Part shown: piece after piece, positions 18,023-28,072 of the stretch
How positions within the stretch are numbered: the first letter of the stretch is position 1
Layout of the letters: every line of letters starts with the position of its first letter
From: Dryocola sp031988645
Lineage (GTDB): Bacteria > Pseudomonadota > Gammaproteobacteria > Enterobacterales > Enterobacteriaceae
Reading direction: 5' to 3'
Length of the DNA stretch: 64,000 bases
Assembly (NCBI RefSeq): GCF_051307045.1
Contig: NZ_CP150452.1
Location: 3,534,001 to 3,598,000 of the forward strand
Program-made: the position numbers and the translations under genes
Notes under the pieces: model-generated
What the model was told of the DNA's origin: nothing
What the model saw: the letters and a program-made list of their open reading frames with translations, nothing else
The model's database searches: none

Positions 18023-19604
18023 ATGCGGTTTAAAGATTTAAGCGTGCGCGTGCGCCTTACTTTGGGTTTTTCATTTGTTTTATTAATGGTTATTTTTATG
18101 GCGGCAATGGGCTTTCTGCGGCTAAACGACGTCAGCATCCAGGCTGATATTATGGTTAAGCAGCTTTTAGTTAAGGAAAGGCTGGCGGAAGAATACGCGG
18201 CTATCGTCAGCGGCAACAGCGCCAGAACGATGGCCGGGATGTTAACCACCTCGCCGGAAACCCGCTCCACCATCATCGAATCCTTCAGCAAGGATGTTAA
18301 ACGGGCAGAAGATATCCAGCAGTACCTTCGCAATAATATCCACACCGAGCACGGCGAAAAGCTTTTGCGGAATGTCGCTACCGTTCAGGCTGAATACCAT
18401 ATGCTACGTGAAAAAGGATTCAAGATGAGCACAACGGTTTCCGAAAAGGAAATGGATCGTTTTATTGACGAAGAGTGGGTGCCCCTGACGCAAAAATACA
18501 GCCAGGCCGTTACGGAGCTTTCGCTCTATCAGCAAAAGCTGATCGATGACTCGTATGTCCGTATCGTGGCGGCAGAAAACTCCGGGAAATTGATGCTGCT
18601 CATTTGCAGCGTCAGCGCCGTGCTTGCCGGATACCTGATAGCAAGCCTGATTGCCCGCAGCATTACCGTACCTTTAAGCTCGGCGGTAAGCATCGCCCAG
18701 GAAGTGGCGTCGGGCAACCTGACGGTTGATATCGCTATCGATTCCAAAGACCAGCTGGGACAGCTTAAAGAGGCGCTGCGCGATATGACCGCAAGCCTGC
18801 ATACGGTGACCGAAAAAATGGGTAACGGCGCGCAATCTATTGCGCAGGCGTCTTCTGAAATCCTCAACGGCAACCAGGACCTGGCGGATAAAACCGACGT
18901 GCAGGCGGCAAGCGTCAGGCAGACCGCAGCGACCCTGGAAGAGCTGTCGTCGACCATTGAAGGAACGGCTGAACATACGGCCAGGATGCACACCTTTATG
19001 TCCGAGTCCGGCGGCATTGTTCGCCGAAATGGCGATCTGATGTCGGAGGCCCACTTCCCGCATGGATTCGATTTATGCCTCTTCGGAAAAAATGGCGAAC
19101 ATTATTGGCGTGATTGAAGGCATCGCTTCCCAGACGAATATCCTGGCCTTAAACGCCGCCGTCGAAGCGGCCCGCGCCGGCGAACAGGGAAGAGGATTCG
19201 CGGTAGTGGCAACCGAAGTCAGGGGGCTTGCGCAGCGCTCTGCCTCCGCGGCGAAGGAAATCAAGGAATTGATCGTTAACTCAGTCGATCAGATCTCCAG
19301 CGGCCGGGCTCTGGTGACCCGCGTTCACTCCGGCATGGGCGATATCATTAACAAAGTAGAAAGCATGCTGCAGCTGATGGACGGGATCGCGGTGGCCACG
19401 CGTGAACAAAGCGACGGCATTATGCAGCTCAATGAAGCTATGGGGCAGATAGATATGGCCACCCAGCGAAACGCAACCCTGGTAGAAAATTCCACGTTTG
19501 CCGCCGCGTCAATGCAGGAGCAGGCACAGCTGCTGCAGGAGATGGTGCAGTTCTTCAAGCTAAAAGCCACGAAAGCCGGCTTTTCCTTGCCTGTCCAGCA
19601 ATAG
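18023..19604 (+). pseudogene. methyl-accepting chemotaxis protein with 4HB-type sensor, frameshifted (GGCCC at 19048-19052)
   Basis: About 526 residues after repair. The start MRFKDLSVRVRLTLGF is typical of Tar/Tsr-like receptors: TM1 about 11-33, a helical periplasmic domain of about 155 residues consistent with a four-helix-bundle sensor, TM2 about 190-211, HAMP, and a signalling domain with IIGVIEGIASQTNILALNAA and GRGFAVVATEVRGLA. The frame fails after GDLMSEA; TSRMDSIYASSEKMAN continues in the next frame. Deleting one C from GGCCC at 19048-19052 restores it. The C terminus (SLPVQQ) lacks the NWETF pentapeptide. The ligand cannot be told. Confidence 0.9.
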
Positions 19605-20038
19605 ATGTTTGCAGTAGCGGTTTCGCTGTAAGCCCGCGATAGCGGCTTTTCCTTCAGCTACCCGACCTGGAGCTTCCGGTTTCGCTTGCATAGCGGAGCG
19701 GGCTTTCCGGGTCGGGATGCAAAATAACCGGTCGCTTTCTGCGTCCTGCCCGTAACGTCATGGATACTCGAAAATTCTTATGTAAAATATTTTGCCGATA
19801 TAATCTTGCCGACTACCGCCTGGCCTTTTAATTTTAAATGCGCGCTCAGCTTTATTAGCTGCTAACGCCCAAGCCATAAACAGAACAAATATCAAAATAA
19901 AAAGCCATCACTTATTTATATCTGTAACCCTGCTAATTATGACGATGACAACCTGATACGCTTATTTAACCGAGACATATCTCTTAAATAACCCCGCGAC
20001 GCCCGAGAAAATTTATAGAAAAAGAGCGTATTTTCAGA
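19605..20038. other. intergenic region before the autotransporter
   Basis: 434 bases without a gene. An imperfect inverted repeat at 19661-19716 (CCCGACC ... GGTCGGG) may end the chemoreceptor transcript. The second half, from about 19780, is strongly AT-rich and probably carries the autotransporter promoter, but no consensus promoter stands out. Confidence 0.4.
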
Positions 20039-23000
20039 TTGTACCTACAAGAAAATAGCAATATAGCTGAAATATCGCCCATAAAATCAATAAGAAATAT
20101 ATTTAACCGCCACGCATTCACTGAAAAAATAGTTTACATTAAAAAAAATACCGATTTAATATCACCACCTCTAATACATCTGGAAGAAACAGCTTTGGAC
20201 AGCATCTCGTTTACCTATAATAATAGCACTAAGCTACTGCTTAAATGTTCTCTGGTCGCTACCGCTCTCGTACCGTTATTAGCCAGCGCGGCGGTAATTA
20301 GCCAGTCGACGGATACGCCACAGATATTCAATACCGATCGGGAATATACAATAGAAGCCGGCGTAGTTATCAAATCCGCCAGCAGCAGCCCGGCGGTAAC
20401 AATTAATAACAGTATAATCGAGTCAGTCGCGAACGTTGGAACCATTGCGGGCAACACCGGCAGCGGTCTTTTGATTAATACGCTCTCTCCCGATGTGGTT
20501 ATCAATAACCAACAAACGGGCACTATCTCCTCGCTCAATAGCACCGCAATTTCCGTAGAGTCAATGGCGGGATCCATTAATAACGCCGGCGCCGTCGCGG
20601 GTAAAAATTTCGCCATTAAAATCGGGGAAAATGTTTCCCCGCTTAAGATCTTCAATGCCGCCGACGCGACTATCACAGCGGATACGGCTATTGATACCAA
20701 AGTGTCCGTTCAGCTTAACAACAGCGGAAAAATCGCCGGCGTTAACGGCTCGGCCATCGCGATGCATGACGGCAACTCAACCATCAACAACACAGGATTA
20801 TTGTCAGGCCAGGCAAAGAGCGCAATTCTCGTTGACGGCAACGCGAAAGTCGACCTGACCAACGGTGGAATAATTGATGGCGGAGGCTCAACTGCAATTG
20901 AGTTAGCCAGCGCTAAAAGAAATACCGTCACCCTGACAACAAACTCGGATATTAAAGGCGACGTTATTTCTTCAAACTCTACCAGTAACGCCCTTTTATT
21001 AAAGGAAGCGGGCAGCGAGGACAGTAATTTTATTGGCCGCAACGCCGGCGAGGGCTTTGCCTCATTGACAATGGACGGCAGCGACTGGGAGCTGACTGGC
21101 AATATCGACGTTATTGGCAGCGGCGACAGCATCATAGCTAACAGCGGTAAATTAACGCTGGCGGGCGATGTGGCGAACAAAGGTAATACGCTTATCAAGC
21201 AAGGCGCCGCATTTCAGCTCGGCAACGGCGATAAAACCGGTACGCTCACAGGTAGCCTAATCAATAACGGCATATTTATTTTTGACCAGGCTGACGACTC
21301 GCGGTTTGATAACGTCATCAGCGGCGGCGGCGAGGTCGTTAAAAATGACGATCGCCGGCTGTTACTTGGCGGAATGAATACCTATAGCGGTAATACCACC
21401 CTGAATCGGGGCACCACACTGCTCGCTGAAGGCGCAGCCCTTGCGAGCGCAGCTATCGCGGTGAATTCGGGCGCTATTTTTGCCAGCGCGGGCGAAGTTT
21501 CAGGCAACGTCAATGTTGCCAAAGGCGGCACCCTCGCCTCCTGGAATGCGGTGGAAGGGACGACCGCCACCTCTGCCGCTGCGGCTAACACTATCAATGG
21601 CAACCTGGTTAACAGCGGCAGCCTGCAGATTTCCAGCCTGCAGCAGGAGGCGGGCAATATTTTTACCGTTAACGGCGATTATACCGGCCACGGCGGCAGC
21701 CAGATTATCATGAACAGCGTGCTGGCGGACGACGCCTCCCCTACGGACCGGCTGGTGATTAAGGGAAGCTCGCTTGGAGAATCGGCAGTTAAGGTCAACA
21801 ACATCGGCGGCCCTTGGCGCGCAGACGGTTAACGGGATGAAAGTTATCTCTGTCGCCGGAACTTCAGACGCTAAATTCGCCCTCGCGTCACCGGCCGTCG
21901 CCGGCGCCTGGGAATATAATCTGCTTCAGCATGCCGATGGTCACTGGTATCTGGAATCCCTTTCTGTGCCGCCAGCGGTCGATCCTGCGCCTGAGGATAA
22001 AGCTCCCCCTGCCGACGATAACGACGCTTCTGCCGGCGGTAACGATACTCCTGCCGGCGGCGACAGCGCCCCTGTCGACGATAACGATGCCCCGGCCGGC
22101 GATAACGATGATTCCGCCGGCAACGACGATACCTCTAACGGCGGCGCCTCTCCGCGTCCAAATCTTTACCATCCCGGCGTTGGCGCCTGGCTTGCCAACT
22201 ATGCCGCGGCGCAAAATATGTTCCAGCATAAACGCGAAGATCGCGACCAGCTGGTTATACGTAACGAGGATAACCTCAATACCTGGATGTATGTGAACGC
22301 GCGCTACGGCGAAAACAAAGCGGCCGACGGAGCCATCAGCAATAAATCAAACATGACGGTTGTGCAGCTGGGCCACGATATTTTCGCCAGGCCGTTGGGC
22401 AAAGGCATAATGAATGGCGGTTTCATGCTGGGCGCCGGCAATACGGACAGCAGAATTTCCGTTCACAATAACCGCCGTACCGCAAGCGGCGAAGTCCAGG
22501 GATTCAACGTCGGGGTATATGCAACCTGGCAGGAAGATACGACTAACCGCACCGGCGCCTATGTTGATAGCTGGCTTGCCTGGAACACCTTTAAAAATAC
22601 GGTGAACAGCAGCCTAATGCCGCAGGAGAAATATAACAGCCGCGGTTACGCTGCGTCTGTGGAGGCTGGCCATGCGTGGCTGTTGGATTCCCGTTCCGGG
22701 CGCGGCTGGAAGCTGGAGCCTCAGGCGCAGGTTATTTATAGCTATCTGAATCAGGATAGCCATACCGAAGCCAACGGTTCGCGCATTAACACGGTTGATA
22801 ACGGCAGCGTGCTGGGACGCCTTGGCCTTAAAGCCAGCAATATCGAAATCAATGCGCCAGAAGCCTGGCAGCCGTGGGTGGCGGCAAACTGGCTGACCGG
22901 AAGCGGTTCAAACGATTTGCTGTTTAATGACGAAAAGGTCAGCAATAACATTCCGGATAACCGCGGCCAGCTCGAAGTCGGCATCAGCGGTCGAATGAAT

Positions 23001-23096
23001 CCAGCCTCCACCGTTTCATTGCGCCTGAACGGCGAATGGGGTGAAAAAAGCTATAACGCTTACTCAGCTCACGTTCTGTGGAACTACCGCTGGTAA
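20039..23096 (+). pseudogene. AIDA-type autotransporter, frameshifted (GGCCC at 21809-21813)
   Basis: A type V secretion (autotransporter) surface protein of about 1018 residues after repair. A long N-terminal extension precedes a hydrophobic signal segment (LLLKCSLVATALVPLLASAA). The passenger is rich in short Asn/Gly repeats (INNAG, LNNSGKIAG, INNTGLLSG) expected of a right-handed beta-helix, with an autotransporter-associated repeat (GGMNTYSGNTTLNRGTTL). An Asp/Asn/Ala/Gly linker leads to a C-terminal beta-barrel (from about WLANYAAAQNMF) ending in aromatic W. Passenger and barrel are in different frames; deleting one C at 21809-21813 reads NNIGGLGAQTVNGMK across the join. The start is uncertain: no in-frame ATG exists between the stop at 19985 and the signal segment, so TTG at 20039 or 20195 is assumed. 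Host target unknown. Confidence 0.85.
22005..22141 (+). repeat. degenerate tandem repeat in the autotransporter linker
   Basis: The DNA repeats GCCGGCGGTAACGAT / GTCGACGATAACGAT-like units, encoding an acidic low-complexity stretch of ADDNDASAGGNDTPAGGDSA type. Such linkers join passenger to barrel and can change length by slippage. Confidence 0.65.
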
Positions 23097-23103
23097 TCGG
23101 CAT

Positions 23104-23136
23104 AAAAATGCCGGCGCGCAAACGCCGGCATTTTTT
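23104..23136 (+). terminator. terminator after the autotransporter
   Basis: AATGCCGGCG-CGCAAA-CGCCGGCATT stem followed by T, just past the stop at 23096. Confidence 0.85.
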
Positions 23137-23279
23137 AGCGCTTTGTGTAAAAGCTGAATGTCCGTTACGGAGAATCGGGGTTTAACCACTCAAAAATCCC
23201 CGAAAACAATAAAGAAATATCTCATCGACAAAAGCCCGGAAGATGCAGTATCGCCAGGAATGGTCAATGCGCTATGGGC

Positions 23280-23678
23280 CTAGGATGACTTAACCATTAA
23301 TTCCATCAGGTGGCTTTTAATCCGGAAGCAAAGCTCGCGCATCTGAAATTCCGTCTGCGGCAGTACGATATTATTAATCTCGGGGCTAATTGACGGCTCG
23401 ACCTGGCGATATTTATTGATAGCGGCGGTTAATTTCTGCACTTCCTGCATGTACTTGTTATAGGAAGCCTTACTGTAGACCTGCATGGCTTCCAGCTCTT
23501 TACGGCACTCCTGCATCCGCGTTGCCCGGCTGCCGCCTGTCGTCTGGCTCTGGGCCGCAGGGGCTGCGGGCTGAGAAACGACTGCCGGTTCGCGTATTAC
23601 CGTTTTTTTCGGGGTCTCTTGCGCGCATCCTCCCGTCAGCAAGAGGCCTAGCGCCGTAACGATTGCTAATTTTTGCAT
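23280..23678 (-). CDS. small putative lipoprotein, function unknown
   Basis: A 132-residue protein not recognised as a known family. The N terminus MQKLAIVTALGLLLTGGC is a lipoprotein signal with lipobox LTGG-C. An Ala/Pro/Gln-rich spacer of about 30 residues follows, then a charged, probably helical domain with two cysteines (TRMQECRKELEAMQ ... FQMRELCFRIK). Asp does not follow the lipidated Cys, so outer-membrane sorting is expected. An AAGGAAA ribosome site precedes the ATG. It is convergent with the autotransporter; a functional link is only suggested by proximity. Confidence 0.75.
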   Translation of the reverse strand: MQKLAIVTALGLLLTGGCAQETPKKTVIREPAVVSQPAAPAAQSQTTGGSRATRMQECRKELEAMQVYSKASYNKYMQEVQKLTAAINKYRQVEPSISPEINNIVLPQTEFQMRELCFRIKSHLMELMVKSS

Positions 23679-24098
23679 AATTTTCCTTTTACGCGGTGTA
23701 TACGCGCGGTATTAATTCCCCGCGGCGCAATACACGCTATCCAGTTTATGTTTCTTATCGCCGATACGTATTGCGGATGGGCGTTATTGCGGAAAAAATA
23801 TCACATTAACCCAAAATACGATCAATGTTTTAGCGCAACTTTTCGATAAAACAGAATAATCTATTGTTTTAAATCGGCGCATTTGCAATCAAAAAAGACG
23901 CTATTTCTGGCGGTAATTATGCACAATTAGATTCCGGCCCGGCGCCCGCCCATCATAACGGCAGGCAATCATCATGATTGCCTGCCGTTATATAGCGATG
24001 CCATAAACTCGCTGTTTCCGCCCGCCGCAGCGGACCTGGCTAAATCACCAGAGGATCAGCATTGATTCTTTCCGACGTTTATCGCACTTCATTTCACG
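23679..24098. other. intergenic region with a long perfect hairpin
   Basis: 420 bases without a credible gene. It should hold the promoter of the lipoprotein gene (AT-rich, 23790-23900) and, nearer the yeaR-like gene, the hairpin listed separately. No promoter can be assigned with confidence. Confidence 0.4.
23956..23990. repeat. 35-base perfect inverted repeat
   Basis: Two 17-base arms (TAACGGCAGGCAATCAT and its exact complement) flank a single C. No T tract follows on either strand, so it is not a standard terminator. It lies about 110 bases past the end of the yeaR-like gene. Confidence 0.8.
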
Positions 24099-24456
24099 CT
24101 ATTTTTTCGAGGTATTGACTACCTGGCCGAACCCTTTTCCCTCTAATTCCGCATCGGGCGCGGCAAAGAAATCGATATTAAAGTAAGTGTCGTCGGTGAG
24201 TAACTCGATACGGTGCCAGTACTGCGGCGGGCTAACGCCAAAGCGGCCCTTCTTCAATGATCACTTCAATTTCCGGGGTGGTGTCGTGTTCGTTGCGAAA
24301 ACCGATATATTTTACGGCCCCCGCCATGACCGACAGCCGCCCGTAGACATCCTTCTTCGTATTGTGATGGGTAAGCAGAGCTTTTGGTACCGAGTCTTTA
24401 TTCCAGAAAGGCGTGGAGCGAGTATGTTTGTAATCCGCCGGGATGCGATGTGCCAT
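24099..24456 (-). pseudogene. YeaR-like DUF1971 protein, frameshifted (GGCCC at 24245-24249)
   Basis: Once repaired this is 118 residues, close to E. coli YeaR (119), a cupin-like protein whose gene is induced by nitrate/nitric oxide in E. coli. Conserved are IPADYKHTRSTPFWNKDSVP, RLSVMAGAVKYIGF and, in the other frame, FGVSPPQYWHRIELLTDDTYFNIDFF. The frame is lost after VIIEEG; removing one base of GGCCC at 24245-24249 (plus strand) restores VIIEEGRFGVSPP. The ATG at 24456 follows GGAG. The yoaG partner of E. coli yeaR is not present. TehB-like proteins share this fold, but the match to YeaR is closer. Confidence 0.85.
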
Positions 24457-24787
24457 GGTGTTCTCCAGTAGTAAAGGTAGATGGAGAAAGTACTGCAATG
24501 CGTGTGCCATAAATCTATGCCGCTGTATTTAATAGAAATTAGCCTGAAGCCAGCTTTATCTCTGGTCATTCTGACATTGATGCTGGCTGTCAAATAGACC
24601 GTATTTTGTCATTTTGACTATAAAAATAGCGGCTGGCGCAGGCCGGGACGAACAAGTTTATGCAGGGGCGCTTTTTCCATACTGTGTGATCCATCTCCAC
24701 CATTCAGACTCTTAGCCTGGGGTTGCCCGGACGAACGGAGTAAAGTGGAACAATGTTTCAAATTACCCCATCCGCTAAGGAGATATC
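24457..24787. other. promoter region between the yeaR-like gene and gpr
   Basis: 331 bases between divergent genes. A strong AAGGAG ribosome site precedes gpr. No credible ORF or conserved RNA was recognised. Confidence 0.4.
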
Positions 24788-25825
24788 ATGCCTTACCAGG
24801 CTTCCCCCTCCCGTTATGAATCCATGCAGTATCGTCGCTGCGGCCAAAGCGGGCTGAAGCTGCCCGCCCTTTCTCTCGGTCTGTGGCACAGTTTTGGTCA
24901 TATTAACAATCTGGAATCACAGCGCGCGCTGCTGCAAAAAGCTTTTGATGCAGGCATCACTCATTTTGATTTAGCCAATAACTACGGGCCTCCTCCCGGT
25001 TCGGCCGAAGAAAATTTTGGCCGCCTGCTGCGCCAGGATTTCGCCCCTTATCGCGATGAGCTCATTATCTCTACCAAAGCTGGCTATGATATGTGGCCGG
25101 GCCCGTACGGCTCCGGCGGCTCGCGTAAATACCTGCTGGCAAGCCTTGATCAAAGCCTGCAGCGCATGGGCCTCGACTATGTCGATATTTTCTATTCGCA
25201 CAGGGTTGACGAAAATACGCCGATGGAAGAAACCGCTTCGGCGCTGGCCCAGGCCGTACAAAGCGGTAAGGCCTTATATGTCGGTATTTCTTCCTATTCG
25301 CCGCAACGCACCGAGCAAATGGCCAGCATGCTGCGCGAGTGGAAAATCCCCCTGCTTATTCATCAGCCCTCTTATAACCTGTTAAACCGCTGGGTTGATA
25401 AAAGCGGCCTGCTGAATACCCTTGAGCAAAACGGCATCGGCTGCATTGCCTTTACGCCGCTGGCCCAGGGCCTGTTGACCGGGAAATACCTTAACGGCAT
25501 TCCCGAAGGGTCGCGCATGCAGGTCGAAGGGAAAAAAGCGCGCGGGCTGACGGAGAATATGCTTTCCGAAGCAAACCTTAACAGCCTGCGGTTACTCAAT
25601 GAAATGGCGCAACGGCGCGGACAGACCATGGCGCAGATGGCCTTAAGCTGGCTGCTGAAAGATGAAAGGGTAACCTCGGTACTGATAGGCGCAAGCCGTC
25701 CGGAACAGCTGGAAGAAAACGTGAAGGCGCTGGAAAACCTGCGGTTTAGCGCCGAAGAGCTCAGCAATATCGACAAATACGTGGCTGACGGCGAGCTAAA
25801 CCTGTGGCAGGCCCTCTTCGGATAA
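24788..25825 (+). CDS. gpr: L-glyceraldehyde 3-phosphate reductase (aldo/keto reductase)
   Basis: Formerly YghZ. It reduces L-glyceraldehyde 3-phosphate and methylglyoxal-like aldehydes with NADPH. The 345-residue protein is collinear with E. coli YghZ: LGLWHSFGHINNLESQ, the catalytic Asp/Tyr region FDLANNYGPPPGSAEENFGRLL, catalytic Lys in IISTKAGYDMWPGPYGSGG, His in FYSHRVDENTPMEE, and the cofactor segment LIGASRPEQLEENVKAL. Its place shortly before yghA follows the E. coli order with intervening genes replaced. Confidence 0.94.
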   Translation: MPYQASPSRYESMQYRRCGQSGLKLPALSLGLWHSFGHINNLESQRALLQKAFDAGITHFDLANNYGPPPGSAEENFGRLLRQDFAPYRDELIISTKAGYDMWPGPYGSGGSRKYLLASLDQSLQRMGLDYVDIFYSHRVDENTPMEETASALAQAVQSGKALYVGISSYSPQRTEQMASMLREWKIPLLIHQPSYNLLNRWVDKSGLLNTLEQNGIGCIAFTPLAQGLLTGKYLNGIPEGSRMQVEGKKARGLTENMLSEANLNSLRLLNEMAQRRGQTMAQMALSWLLKDERVTSVLIGASRPEQLEENVKALENLRFSAEELSNIDKYVADGELNLWQALFG

Positions 25826-25835
25826 ATAGCCTGAC

Positions 25836-25857
25836 GGCGGGCAACGGCTTGCCCGCC
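25836..25857. terminator. hairpin between convergent gpr and the 25864 gene
   Basis: GGCGGGCAA-CGGC-TTGCCCGCC, 9-bp perfect stem in the 38-base gap; no clear T tract. Confidence 0.6.
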
Positions 25858-25863
25858 TGTTGC

Positions 25864-26367
25864 CTATACGTCGGCCAAATCAACAGCAGGGCGCTGGTAT
25901 TGCGGCCAGACCAGCGCCACCAGCCGGGGATAGGCCTCGTGGCTTAGCTCATTAAAACACTGGCGTAAATTGAGTACTTCTATATCCGCGAGCGAAACCT
26001 GCTCTCCTTCAGCACAGCGTTTTTTGATATTGTCGTAATACTTATAGACCGCCGAATTCAGGTCGCTGCAGCGACGCTGCGCATTAAATAATTCAGGGCA
26101 GGTGGTCAGCTCGTCAATGCGCATTCTTTTTATGGTGGCGTGGGTAAAATCAATATATTCGCTGCTTACCCGCCAGAAGTAATCCGGAGTAATTTTGATC
26201 ATCAGCATGGAGAAATAGTCCTCACGCTCTTCAGCGCTGCTGGCGGGAGCCTCTTTTAATTTCTTCGACGCCGCGTTTTCCTGCTCACCGGCCATTTCTT
26301 TCATTAACAACGCCACGACGCCTGCGAGCATCGCCAGGGTGGCAATGAAATAAAAAACGCTGTGCAT
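25864..26367 (-). CDS. hypothetical single-pass membrane protein
   Basis: 167 residues, family not recognised. One N-terminal hydrophobic segment (about residues 4-23, VFYFIATLAMLAGVVALLM) is followed by a short charged stretch and a soluble domain with four cysteines (TTCPELFNAQRRCSDL, KRCAEGE, LRQCFNEL). If the helix is a signal anchor, the cysteine domain faces the periplasm and could form disulfides. It is divergent from the 26462 gene, with 94 bases between starts. Intact and low in rare features; function unknown. Confidence 0.7.
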   Translation of the reverse strand: MHSVFYFIATLAMLAGVVALLMKEMAGEQENAASKKLKEAPASSAEEREDYFSMLMIKITPDYFWRVSSEYIDFTHATIKRMRIDELTTCPELFNAQRRCSDLNSAVYKYYDNIKKRCAEGEQVSLADIEVLNLRQCFNELSHEAYPRLVALVWPQYQRPAVDLADV

Positions 26368-26461
26368 CCGAAACTCCTGTTTTTTTTATTTTGAAATTGA
26401 GGCATCATAATATTGACCTACCGCCCGCCAGCAGCCTATTGATATCAAAGGACATAGCTCA

Positions 26462-26863
26462 ATGTTGCCCAACAGTTTCATGCCGTGGCGCTTTCAGAAT
26501 TTTACCGTGGAAGACGACGGCGATAGCGCAAGAAATAGCGAAATGAACGCCCCTGTTCAGCAGGCGTTTTCAACGCTGGAAAAAACCATTCTTAGCGGCA
26601 ACTATTATGCCGGAGTTGCCAAAAACACGCTACTGGAAGAAACGGACAGGCATATTAAAGAGCGCCTGCTTTGCGCGACAAAAATTGAAACCCTGGTCGC
26701 GGTAATCAACGAGCTGTGCGAACAAGAGAAGCTCAACCCCGCGGATTTACAGATGCTGGTGGAAGACAAAACGTCAGAAATACGGCTAAAAGAAGAACAG
26801 ATTTGGCTAAACCAGCTTACCCAACAAAAAAACTGGCCGTTATTTTATGCTTTTGAGGAGTAA
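26462..26863 (+). CDS. hypothetical protein, first of a coupled pair
   Basis: 133 residues, not recognised. No signal or membrane segment; mostly acidic and helical (TLLEETDRHIKERLLCATKIETLVAVINELCEQEKLN type). An AAGGA site precedes the ATG at 26462. Its stop overlaps the ATG of the next gene by one base (TAATG), so the two products are probably made together in similar amounts. Confidence 0.7.
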   Translation: MLPNSFMPWRFQNFTVEDDGDSARNSEMNAPVQQAFSTLEKTILSGNYYAGVAKNTLLEETDRHIKERLLCATKIETLVAVINELCEQEKLNPADLQMLVEDKTSEIRLKEEQIWLNQLTQQKNWPLFYAFEE

Positions 26864-27252
26864 TGGCTATGTCACAAACAAACCAATCCCCGTTATTAGA
26901 AAAGAACGCCGCCAGCGCAGATGACTTTGAATTTACCTTAAATCAAAATATCAATGCGCTGATAATGTTGAAAAATGAAAATATCGCCCAGTATACCCAG
27001 GACGTTACCGATATCACCTCCGCGCTGGTCGATCTTAAGTGGAAAAACCGCCGTGAGATCTTTCCGCTGAGATTTAAAGAAGAGGTTTACGGCGCGGTAT
27101 TAAGTGAAATTATCAACAGCCAACCGCAGTTAAAGCAGGTAATAATATCGCGGCTGGAGGCCCATTATCAGCAGATTAAAACTCGCGAAGCGCAGACTTT
27201 ATCCATCACGCGCGGGCTGATTGAAGGCACTTACAGGACGCCGAATTTATAG
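26863..27252 (+). CDS. hypothetical protein, second of a coupled pair
   Basis: 129 residues, not recognised. Soluble, mixed charge, predicted helical, with a central VDLKWKNRREIFPLRFKEEVYGAVL segment. Translation can start at 26863 (overlapping the upstream stop) or at the ATG two codons later at 26869. It converges on the fucR-like gene; a hairpin GCGGATGA-GCCAT-TCATCCGC at about 27263-27282 lies at the junction. Confidence 0.7.
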   Translation: MAMSQTNQSPLLEKNAASADDFEFTLNQNINALIMLKNENIAQYTQDVTDITSALVDLKWKNRREIFPLRFKEEVYGAVLSEIINSQPQLKQVIISRLEAHYQQIKTREAQTLSITRGLIEGTYRTPNL

Positions 27253-27274
27253 CCAGCAAGAGCGGATGAGCCAT

Positions 27275-27992
27275 TCATCCGCCCTGCAAGACCCAATCGC
27301 TGATAATTTCCGTCACCTCATCCACGCCGCCGATTCTGACCTCGCCTGCCCGTTCCAGTTTGCTTTTGTCTATCAGCAGCAAAGACTGGGCGGCGCGACG
27401 CAGCAGCGTCGTTTTATATTCCGCATTCCAGCTTCGCGTATCCCATAGCGTGCCGTTGACATCTACCCCTTCGCAGGAAAAGGCGAACAAATCAATCTCG
27501 ATATTTTTGAGCAGCGCGGGCCAGCGGAGCATTAACGTAACAGGCGTATTTGCGCTGCAGCATGCCGCCGGTGCTGATGAGCTGAATCTGTTCGCGCTTC
27601 GCCAGAAGCTGGCAAATACGCTCGCTATTGGTAAAGACGGTAAGGGGAATATCCGGCAGCAGGCGGGCCAGATACCAGCAGGTTGAGCTGGCGTCCAGGG
27701 CAATCACCATGCCTTCGCTCACCCATTCCAGCGCGCGACGGGCGATTGTAGCCTTACTGTGCAAATGGCTTTTCTGACGTTCGATAAACGGGTCGCCGCT
27801 GTCGCCGGTGCCGCGGCTGATATGCCTGGCCCTGCCGTGCTGACGGATAATCTTCCCCTGCTTTTGCAGACAGTCCAGATCGCGTCGTACCGTTTCAAGG
27901 CTGACCTCCAGCAGGCGCGCCAGCTGCTGGGTGGTCAGATTTTCGTACTGTTCGAGGAGCTGAACCAACTCCTCATGCCGTGCGGTTTTCAT
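27275..27992 (-). pseudogene. FucR-like DeoR family regulator, frameshifted (GGGCC at 27518-27522)
   Basis: A DeoR/GlpR-family transcription factor of about 238 residues after repair. The N-terminal helix-turn-helix (LTTQQLARLLEVSLETVRRDL) is followed by the sugar-phosphate-binding DeoRC domain (GMVIALDASSTCWYLARLLPD, IQLISTGGMLQRKYACYVNAPL). It is closest by eye to E. coli FucR, activator of L-fucose use, sharing the SGDPF and SLLLIDKSK segments. The frame shifts after YVNAPLA; the other frame resumes ALLKNIEIDLFAFSCEGVD. Deleting one base at 27518-27522 restores it. No fucose genes are in the window, so the effector is uncertain. Confidence 0.87.
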
Positions 27993-28072
27993 TTATCTTC
28001 CCTCTGCCAGCCAACGTTGCCGCGTTTAACATAAGGGAATTTTGCCAGCGCAGTAAACGTTTTACCCAGCTA

